The translations under genes and the position numbers were made by a program. From Oscillospiraceae bacterium (lineage in GTDB: Bacteria; Bacillota; Clostridia; Oscillospirales; UBA929), in contig JAIRML010000070.1 in NCBI GenBank assembly GCA_031258665.1, forward strand, positions 1 through 5,434: a stretch of 5,434 nucleotides of DNA, given 5' to 3'. Of this stretch, positions 1 through 4,052 are shown piece after piece (positions within the stretch are counted from its first letter, which is position 1; each line of letters opens with the position of its first letter). The notes beneath the pieces are model-generated. The model did no database searches and had not been told where the DNA came from. It was given only the letters and a program-made list of their open reading frames with translations.

Positions 1-291
1 CCCCTCGTTGGGCCGCACGTACATCTCGCTGCGCAGCCGGCGCACCAGGCCCACGGGCATCATGACTTTGTCCTCCGGCGGCGTCAGCAAAAACAGGACG
101 TCCACATGCCCAACGCCGTACAGTTTTCGGCAGGCCGCGCAGCGCCCGCACGGTCTGCTCTCCGCCTCGGAGAGGCAGAGAGCCTCCGCCGCGAGGCGCA
201 GCGCCTCGGCCCGCCGGGCCTCTTCCGTGCCGCCGGATACAATCAGCGCGTGCCGCCGCGCGCCCTCAGAACTTGTGGTATTGATCGACAT
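1..291 (-). CDS. holB: DNA polymerase III delta' subunit, N-terminal part (runs off left edge)
   Basis: The visible 97 codons encode the start of the clamp-loader subunit delta', which helps load the beta sliding clamp during replication. A short leader is followed by HALIVSGGTEEARR (residues 14-27), which sits where the P-loop of related clamp-loader ATPases lies but lacks the GxxGxGKT lysine, as is normal for delta'. Cysteines 39, 48, 51 and 54 form C-x8-C-x2-C-x2-C, the zinc module of delta'. Then come HVDVLFL, a region that reads like the 'VR.LR...' helix, and RPNEG at the window edge, where delta' has P-x-EG. The ATG at 291 is the only plausible start before the conserved strand. It overlaps the end of darA by 26 bp and no clear Shine-Dalgarno precedes it, so translation is probably coupled to darA. 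Domains II and III lie outside the window. Confidence 0.9.
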   Translation of the reverse strand, partial: MSINTTSSEGARRHALIVSGGTEEARRAEALRLAAEALCLSEAESRPCGRCAACRKLYGVGHVDVLFLLTPPEDKVMMPVGLVRRLRSEMYVRPNEG

Positions 292-589
292 GGAGCACAA
301 ACGCGGTGGCGCCGCCCACCGTCACCTCGACGGGCATCGGCGCGTAGAGGCCGAGGCCCAGTTCGGACGCGGCGGGGACCACCTGGCGGCGGCTGTTGGA
401 ATGCTGCCCGATGATCTCCAATGCCCTGTCCGCTTTGTCGTCGTCCACCCCGACCAGGACCGTGACATTGCCCACCATCAGAAATCCGCCGGTGGTGGCC
501 AGCTTTGTCACGGAGAAACCCGCCCGGGTCAGGCGTTGGATGACGGTGTGGGCGTCGTCATGGTTGATGATCGCCAAGATCAGTTTCAT
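266..589 (-). CDS. darA: Cyclic-di-AMP receptor DarA (YaaQ/PstA family, PII-like)
   Basis: This 107-residue protein matches Bacillus DarA/YaaQ along its whole length (about 109 residues in that family): MKLILAIIN at the start, VTKLATTGGFLMVGN at 27-41, YAPMPVEVTVGGATAFVL in the C-terminal third, and VDQYHKF at the end. DarA is a trimeric, PII-like cytosolic protein that binds cyclic-di-AMP. It is not an enzyme and its partners are unsettled. T28, G35, F36, L37, N41 and G47, which lie in the ligand-pocket region of the family, are present. Position 26 is Ser, where the Bacillus protein, as I recall it, has Arg. The ATG at 589-587 overlaps the stop of the upstream decarboxylase gene in an ATGA, and an AAAGGA Shine-Dalgarno lies 8 nt upstream inside that gene. 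Placement just before holB matches the Bacillus yaaQ-yaaR-holB order, but no yaaR is present here. Confidence 0.95.
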   Translation of the reverse strand: MKLILAIINHDDAHTVIQRLTRAGFSVTKLATTGGFLMVGNVTVLVGVDDDKADRALEIIGQHSNSRRQVVPAASELGLGLYAPMPVEVTVGGATAFVLHVDQYHKF

Positions 590-1953
590 AGCCGTGGTCC
601 TTTCTTGAGGTCCGGTTCGTCCACGACACAGACCGGAGTGTTTCCGTCGTAACCCATCTGGTAGAGCAGTTCCGTGTGGTTCTTATCGATCAGTTCGCCC
701 GGCGCCACCAACGGCACGCCCGGCGGGTAGGGAGCGATGGCGCGCGCGGCCGGGCGGCCGACCGAGGCGGCCAGGGGGCAGATGACGTGCCGGGCAAAAA
801 ATGCCTGGCGCGGCGACAGGGCGGCGAAGGGGGGGGGCCAGTCGGGGGGGCGCAGGGTCGGTGCGACGGCCGGCGGCGGCCGGTCCCGCCACAGCGTGTG
901 CAGCGCGGCGGAGAGCCGGTCGAGGTCCCGCGCGCTGTCGAGCGCGGAGAGCAGGAAGACCACATTGCGCGCGTCGGCCATCTCACAGACCACGCCGCAG
1001 GCCTGTTCCAGCCACGCCGCGTCGCCGGCGCCCCGGCCCGTGAACAGGCAGAGCCGGGCCGGATCGACGGCGCCGGTGAGGAAGGGCCCGCCCGGCTGGT
1101 CCCGCCAGCGGTCCGCCCATTGGACAACCTCGGCGAGCTGGGCCCGGCCCTGGCGCGCCATATAGTCCCGCGCCAGATCCAGCGATGCCATCAGCACATA
1201 AGAGGGGCTGGCAGTGCCGAAGAGCCGCGCGCCGTCCCGCAGGCGCCCCGTGTCCCGTGGGTCGGCGGTCAGCAGAAAGGCGGCCTGCCCCAACGCGGGC
1301 AGCGTCTTGTGCGCCGACAGGCAGGCGGCGGCCGCGCCCTGTGCGGTCGGGCCCGCCTGGCCGTCCACATAGGGCAGGTGCGCCCCGTGCGCGGCGTCCG
1401 CCAGCAGTGGCACGCCGTGCCGCCGCGCGGTGGCGGACAGGGCGACGAGGTCGGATTGCACGCCGTGGTAGGTGGGGGTGGTGACCAGCGCGCAGACGGC
1501 CTCGGGGTGCGCGACCAGCGCCATCTCCAGCGTCCGCGCCGGCAGCCCGCCGCTCACGCCAAAGGGTTCGATGATCTGGCTGAACAGCCAGACCGGGTGC
1601 AGATCCAGCAGCGCCAGCGCGTGGTGTACGCTGGCGTGGGCGTTGCGGTCCACCAGTACGGTGTCCCCGGGGCGGGCAAAGGCGGCCAGCATCGCCAGCA
1701 CGCCCTGGGTGGAGCCGCCGGTGAGGAAGAGGCAGTCGCCCGCGCCGTAGGCTTCGGCGTAAAGGCGCTCGGCCGCGCGGATCGGCCCGTCGTTCCCGCG
1801 GTACAGGTCTCCGGTGTCCGACAGCTCGGTAAAATCGACGGCCGTGATCTCCCCCCAGAGCGCGCCGATCGGGTACCCCTTGTGCCCCGGCATGTGGAAA
1901 CGGGCCTGGTCCCGGGCGGCGCGAGCCGCGAGCGCGTCGTACAGCGGCGTCAT
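586..1953 (-). CDS. Orn/Lys/Arg decarboxylase family PLP enzyme (YaaO-like)
   Basis: This 455-residue fold-type I PLP enzyme belongs to the Orn/Lys/Arg decarboxylase major-domain family. Such enzymes make polyamine precursors (agmatine, cadaverine or putrescine), but the substrate of the YaaO subgroup is not settled. Visible motifs are RFHMPGHKG (18-26), LTGGSTQG (77-84, cofactor phosphate region), DRNAHAS (102-108), ADAAHGAHL (185-193, with the Asp that contacts the PLP ring nitrogen) and SAHKTLPALGQ (213-223), where K216 should form the Schiff base. The C-terminal part carries YPPGVPLVAPGE (409-420), typical of the family's small C-terminal domain. Length is close to the 480-490 residues of Bacillus relatives. 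I chose the ATG at 1953 because it forms an ATGA overlap with the upstream stop and begins just before the conserved N-terminus. A start at 2004 would add 17 unrelated residues inside the neighbouring gene. No separate Shine-Dalgarno is clear, so coupling is likely. Base composition is very GC-rich. Confidence 0.93.
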   Translation of the reverse strand: MTPLYDALAARAARDQARFHMPGHKGYPIGALWGEITAVDFTELSDTGDLYRGNDGPIRAAERLYAEAYGAGDCLFLTGGSTQGVLAMLAAFARPGDTVLVDRNAHASVHHALALLDLHPVWLFSQIIEPFGVSGGLPARTLEMALVAHPEAVCALVTTPTYHGVQSDLVALSATARRHGVPLLADAAHGAHLPYVDGQAGPTAQGAAAACLSAHKTLPALGQAAFLLTADPRDTGRLRDGARLFGTASPSYVLMASLDLARDYMARQGRAQLAEVVQWADRWRDQPGGPFLTGAVDPARLCLFTGRGAGDAAWLEQACGVVCEMADARNVVFLLSALDSARDLDRLSAALHTLWRDRPPPAVAPTLRPPDWPPPFAALSPRQAFFARHVICPLAASVGRPAARAIAPYPPGVPLVAPGELIDKNHTELLYQMGYDGNTPVCVVDEPDLKKGPRL

Positions 1954-2999
1954 CGATACAGCTTCGGCAGGCGCGCCGCGAAGAGGGGGTTCACATCGAG
2001 GCAAACCGTGTCGCCCAAGCCGCAGGGCAGCGACGTGATGTCGATCACTGTGTGGTGCAGGCCCACGCTGCCCAGGACGCGGGCACGCCCGCCTTCGACG
2101 CGCGCGGACGGCGCGCGGAAGGGCCGCACGCGGTCGAGAGGGCTCGGTCTGTCGACGCGGTTCGCCGTAAAGCCGTCCGCCAAGCCCGCGGGGAGGACCC
2201 CCACGCGGGTCGGGCGGCGGCAGGTGTACACCCGGGCGGTCCCCACGCGGGTTCCCTTCGGGAGCCAGCGCACCTCGGTGACGGCGGTCTCAAGGTAGCC
2301 CACCGGCTGGAGCCCGTGCCGGCCGGGCACGCGGCCCGACACGGAGAGCCCGACCCGCACCGCGTCGAGTTTGGGGAGGTCGTGGCAGAAGAGCGCCTCG
2401 CTGCCGGCCGCGTGGATGAGACCTGTCTCCGCGCCCTCGGACTGGAGACGGGTGAGCACCGCGCGAAAGCGGGCCATCTGTTCGGCCACGGCCTTTGGGC
2501 GCGCGCGGGCGTTTACATGGGTGTATACGCCGGAGAGCGCCAAGTTTGGGATATAGCGGTAGAGAGAGAGGATCTTATCGAATTCCTTGGGCAGAAAGCC
2601 GTACCGGCCGGCGCCCGTATCGATCTTCAGGTGGGCCTCGGCCACCGTGCTGCGCCGCTCGGCCAGGCCGGAGAGCGCCAGCGCCGCGTCGCGGGAACCG
2701 ACGGTGGCCACCAGCCCCGCGTCGAGGAGGGCCTCGATTTCAACGGGGTCCGCGGTGGAGCGCAGCAGCAGGATCTCCTCGTCGGTAAAACCCTCGCGGC
2801 GCAGCAGCGCGCCTTCGGACGGCTCGGAGACGGCGAAACGGCGGATGCCCGCGTCGCGCATGAGGCGGGCGGTTTCCAGCAGGCCGAGTCCGTAGGCGTC
2901 CCCTTTGAGCACGCCGATGAGCGCCGCCCCGCGGGCGCGGTCGCGCGTCAGCGCCAGGTTGTGCCGCATCTTCTCTTTTTCCACGACCAGATGTTTCAT
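1950..2999 (-). CDS. Alanine-racemase-like PLP protein with altered active site
   Basis: The 349 residues follow the Alr fold-type III layout. GVLKGDAYGLG (29-39) supplies the PLP lysine K32 and Y36. KIDTGAGRYG (125-134), YTH (159-161), HAAGS (196-200) and VRVGL (214-218) follow, and then the C-terminal beta domain. Authentic Alr makes D-alanine for peptidoglycan. Here the second catalytic base, the Tyr of the family's V-S-Y-G-x-T-Y/F motif (Tyr265 in Geobacillus numbering), is replaced by T254 in an apparently ungapped match. The G-R-V-x-M-D-Q motif reads GSVGLHH (310-316), the LYG after the conserved Arg reads VSG, and the tail is about 20 residues short. Likely annotated as alanine racemase, but a different PLP reaction or a degenerate enzyme is possible. 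The ATG at 2999 has GGAGGAG 7 nt upstream (complement of 3005-3011). It is the first gene of the operon and overlaps the next by 4 bp. The comparison is from memory of the family. Confidence 0.88.
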   Translation of the reverse strand: MKHLVVEKEKMRHNLALTRDRARGAALIGVLKGDAYGLGLLETARLMRDAGIRRFAVSEPSEGALLRREGFTDEEILLLRSTADPVEIEALLDAGLVATVGSRDAALALSGLAERRSTVAEAHLKIDTGAGRYGFLPKEFDKILSLYRYIPNLALSGVYTHVNARARPKAVAEQMARFRAVLTRLQSEGAETGLIHAAGSEALFCHDLPKLDAVRVGLSVSGRVPGRHGLQPVGYLETAVTEVRWLPKGTRVGTARVYTCRRPTRVGVLPAGLADGFTANRVDRPSPLDRVRPFRAPSARVEGGRARVLGSVGLHHTVIDITSLPCGLGDTVCLDVNPLFAARLPKLYR

Positions 3000-3033
3000 G
3001 CGGTCTCCTCCAGTTGGGCGGTCCCCGTGTGAT

Positions 3034-3076
3034 CAAAAAACAAGAATTTGTGTTATGGGCTGCGTATGCAGTCCAC
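3034..3076 (-). repeat. Dispersed intergenic repeat, copy A (core only)
   Basis: This 43-bp core matches the core of copy C (5315-5357) at 36 of 43 positions without gaps, and copy B (3894-3938) more loosely. Shared parts are an A6-C-AA-R-AATTT segment, a TGGGYTGC segment and GCAGTCCAC. Bases 3056-3063 and 3068-3075 can pair as an 8-bp stem with one G-T and a 4-nt loop. Unlike B and C it lacks the GC palindrome beside the A run. It lies within the 5' leader of the racemase-like operon. Strand is given by convention, in the direction where the T run follows the stem. Confidence 0.7.
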
Positions 3077-3120
3077 TTTACGATTTTATGGCGCCTCCTC
3101 CTCAAAAGGGACAGCGGTCG

Positions 3121-3145
3121 GCGCACAAAGGGCGGTTTTGTGCGC
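3121..3145 (-). promoter_or_regulatory. Perfect 9-bp hairpin in the operon leader
   Basis: GCGCACAAA (3121-3129) and TTTGTGCGC (3137-3145) are perfect inverted arms around a 7-nt loop. The hairpin lies about 45-70 nt after the predicted start of the minus-strand transcript, so it would form in the leader RNA. It could instead be a protein site: its inner CACAAA/TTTGTG half-sites are the same as those of the palindromes at the rpn promoter, but with wider spacing. No T tract follows on the minus strand, so it is not an obvious terminator. Confidence 0.5.
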
Positions 3146-3197
3146 TTTTGCGGGGAACAGATGTGTCCGCCGACGGCTGTCACGTCACCTTATACAA

Positions 3198-3226
3198 ATG
3201 ATACAGTTCTTCGCCGGTCATGTCAA
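3198..3226 (-). promoter_or_regulatory. Sigma-A promoter of the racemase/decarboxylase/darA/holB operon
   Basis: On the minus strand, a perfect -35 TTGACA (complement of 3221-3226) and a -10 TATCAT (complement of 3198-3203) are separated by exactly 17 bp. Transcription would start near 3190 and give a leader of about 190 nt before the ATG at 2999. It is the best match to the consensus in the window and no other promoter is evident within the operon. Confidence 0.75.
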
Positions 3227-3284
3227 GAGGGGTTTGAACAGTTGGGCGTACCGGGCGGCCATGGGAGAAAAGGGAACTGGGTGG

Positions 3285-3313
3285 TTGACTTTTCCGGCGG
3301 CTTGCGGTACACT
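3285..3313 (+). promoter_or_regulatory. Sigma-A promoter of the PPOX-family gene
   Basis: TTGACT (3285-3290) and TACACT (3308-3313) are separated by 17 bp. The predicted start is near 3320, about 38 nt before the start codon at 3358. Confidence 0.72.
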
Positions 3314-3345
3314 GGTTCAAACGGATGATGAAAACCATGGAGAAT

Positions 3346-3352
3346 AAGGAGG
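3346..3352 (+). promoter_or_regulatory. Shine-Dalgarno that fixes the PPOX gene start
   Basis: AAGGAGG lies 5 nt before the ATG at 3358. The ATGs at 3325, 3328 and 3337 have no such site and would add up to 11 residues outside the conserved domain. One lies only a few bases after the predicted transcription start. Confidence 0.85.
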
Positions 3353-3357
3353 AAACG

Positions 3358-3750
3358 ATGCAGACAGTACATGATTTTTTGAAAAAGACGGGCACCTATT
3401 ATCTCGCCACGGTGGATGGAGATCGGCCGCGCGTCCGCCCTTTTGGGACGATCCATCTCTTTGAGGGTAAGCTCTACATCCAGACAGGCAAAAAGAAAGA
3501 TGTGGCGAAGCAGATCGCCGCCAACCCACATGTGGAGATCTCCGCGGTGGACGGTGAGACCTGGGTCCGCGTGGCCTGCGCCCTCGTGGAGGACAACCGC
3601 GCCGAGGCGCAGGAGAGTCTGCTGGCGGACTACCCCTCTCTGCGCGGCATGTACGCCGTAAACGACGGCAACACCGCGGTGTATTATCTGAAAGACGCCA
3701 CCGCCACTTTTTTCACCTTTGGCGGAGAGCCGAAGACAGTGCAGTGGTGA
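3358..3750 (+). CDS. Pyridoxamine 5'-phosphate oxidase family protein (split-barrel flavoprotein)
   Basis: This 130-residue single-domain protein has the split beta-barrel fold of small PPOX-family proteins that bind FMN or a related flavin. It matches the family through TYYLATVDGDRPRVRPFG (13-30, first strands), GKLYIQTGKKKDVAKQI (37-53, phosphate-binding turn and helix) and NPHVEISA (56-63). The helix LADYPSLRGMY (89-99) follows, and a C-terminal strand ends in FFTFGGEPKTVQW. The length fits the stand-alone group (about 130-145 residues) rather than PdxH (about 210), so PLP synthesis itself is unlikely. Substrate is unknown; relatives reduce quinones, nitro compounds or cofactors. It is cytosolic with no signal or membrane segment. 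It is transcribed alone from its own promoter, divergently from an operon that encodes two PLP-dependent proteins. A functional tie to these is possible but unproven. GC is about 73% in a sampled line, like the left-hand operon. Confidence 0.92.
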   Translation: MQTVHDFLKKTGTYYLATVDGDRPRVRPFGTIHLFEGKLYIQTGKKKDVAKQIAANPHVEISAVDGETWVRVACALVEDNRAEAQESLLADYPSLRGMYAVNDGNTAVYYLKDATATFFTFGGEPKTVQW

Positions 3751-3773
3751 GAACGCCGTGACAAATCTACAAA

Positions 3774-3799
3774 ACGGGCGGCGGCATTCTGCCGCCCGT
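3774..3799 (-). terminator. GC-rich hairpin after the PPOX gene, T-rich side on the minus strand
   Basis: ACGGGCGGC (3774-3782) pairs with GCCGCCCGT (3791-3799) around an 8-nt loop; a shifted inner stem is also possible. On the plus strand no T run follows, so it is a weak terminator for the PPOX gene, although it lies only 24 nt past its stop. On the minus strand the stem is followed by TTTTGTAGATTT, a better intrinsic-terminator shape that would block transcription entering from the right. Confidence 0.45.
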
Positions 3800-3805
3800 C
3801 GGACC

Positions 3806-3848
3806 GTCAAAGAACCCTTGCCGCCCCGTGCGGCAAGGGTTCTTTGAC
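3806..3848. repeat. Perfect 19-bp inverted repeat with 5-nt loop
   Basis: The arms 3806-3824 and 3830-3848 are exact reverse complements around CCCGT. The inner part (TTGCCGC...GCGGCAA) resembles the palindromes of repeat copies B and C. No T tract follows on either side, so an intrinsic terminator is unlikely. A mobile hairpin, a protein-binding palindrome or a transcript-stabilising stem are possible. Confidence 0.7.
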
Positions 3849-3873
3849 AGAATGGCGCCCAGTTCGTAGTACC

Positions 3874-3938
3874 TTGTTGCCGCGAAGCGGCAACAAAAAA
3901 CAAAAATTTTGGGCTGTGGGCTACGGGGGGCAGCCCGC
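3874..3938 (-). repeat. Dispersed intergenic repeat, copy B (palindrome plus core)
   Basis: A palindrome of 10-bp arms TTGTTGCCGC/GCGGCAACAA (3874-3883, 3887-3896) with loop GAA runs directly into the A-rich core (3894-3938). The core's second half can fold with stem 3916-3922/3932-3938. The order palindrome, A run, AATTTT, hairpin is the same as in copy C (5293-5357). It lies between the PPOX and rpn genes. Confidence 0.7.
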
Positions 3939-3980
3939 GTTGGTAACACATAAGAACCCTGTAAAACGCGGGATCTGTAG

Positions 3981-3995
3981 TCACAAATTTTGTAA
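3981..3995. promoter_or_regulatory. Upstream operator-like palindrome of rpn (O1)
   Basis: TCACAAATTTTGTAA is a 15-bp palindrome with 7-bp arms and one mismatch. It abuts the -35 box of the rpn promoter and is the imperfect partner of the palindrome at 4029-4043, 48 bp downstream. Confidence 0.6.
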
Positions 3996-4024
3996 TTGTA
4001 ATTTCAACGAAAGTGTGGTATAAT
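3996..4024 (+). promoter_or_regulatory. Sigma-A promoter of rpn with extended -10
   Basis: TTGTAA (3996-4001), a 17-bp spacer and a perfect TATAAT (4019-4024) preceded by TGG (extended -10). The predicted transcription start is near 4031, leaving a short leader of about 22 nt. Confidence 0.8.
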
Positions 4025-4028
4025 TTGG

Positions 4029-4043
4029 TCACAAAATTTGTGA
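4029..4043. promoter_or_regulatory. Downstream operator-like palindrome of rpn (O2)
   Basis: TCACAAAATTTGTGA is a perfect palindrome (7-bp arms, one central base). It covers the predicted transcription start and touches the first bases of the rpn Shine-Dalgarno (GAGGTG, 4042-4047). A bound repressor here would block initiation. Because the transcript would begin inside the left arm, an RNA hairpin is less likely than a DNA operator. Confidence 0.65.
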
Positions 4044-4052
4044 GGTGAGTCT

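Larger units (their letters stand above)
3000..3357. other. Divergent intergenic region with two back-to-back promoters
   Basis: These 358 bases separate the minus-strand operon from the plus-strand flavoprotein gene. They hold the operon's Shine-Dalgarno (3005-3011), a copy of the dispersed repeat (3034-3076), a strong hairpin in the operon leader (3121-3145), the operon promoter on the minus strand (3198-3226) and the flavoprotein promoter on the plus strand (3285-3313). The -35 boxes are about 58 bp apart, so one bound regulator could affect both. No convincing gene, tRNA, T-box or known riboswitch was recognised here. Confidence 0.75.
3751..4052. other. Intergenic region of hairpins, repeat copy B and the rpn control region
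   Basis: These 302 bases hold a 9-bp hairpin (3774-3799), a perfect 19-bp hairpin (3806-3848), a dispersed-repeat copy with its palindrome (3874-3938), and the rpn promoter between two palindromic operators (3981-4043). An antisense reading frame crosses it, but it is built from repeat sequence and has no initiation signal. I see no gene here. Confidence 0.75.

Noticed and set aside
1954..2004. Upstream start for the decarboxylase at 2004
   Set aside because: It would add 17 residues that lie within the neighbouring gene and precede the conserved N-terminus; the ATGA overlap at 1953 is a better start.
676..2298. A 540-codon open frame on the plus strand
   Set aside because: It is antisense to the decarboxylase and racemase-like genes, is rich in Arg/Gly/Ala/Gln as expected for a GC-rich shadow, and shows no recognisable domain.
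2052..3032. A 326-codon open frame on the plus strand
   Set aside because: Complement of the racemase-like gene; composition typical of a shadow frame and no domain.
3055..3103. A leader peptide after the AGGAGG-like sequence (complement of 3094-3103) in the operon leader
   Set aside because: The first start codon, a GTG, is about 17 nt away and gives only seven codons within repeat copy A.
3000..3190. T-box or known riboswitch in the operon leader
   Set aside because: No T-box core (AGGGTGG-type) or other recognisable riboswitch motif was found by eye.
3180..3240. A protein-like minus-strand end, MTGEELYHLYKVT then stop
   Set aside because: It overlaps the -10 region of a near-perfect promoter, has no Shine-Dalgarno and only 13 codons from its ATG. 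It could be a relic of an older gene but cannot be supported.
3048..3347. A 99-codon plus-strand frame in the divergent region
   Set aside because: It begins within repeat copy A without a ribosome binding site and covers both promoters.
3223..4032. A 269-codon open frame on the minus strand
   Set aside because: Antisense to the PPOX gene and running through hairpins and repeat copy B; no initiation signal or family resemblance.
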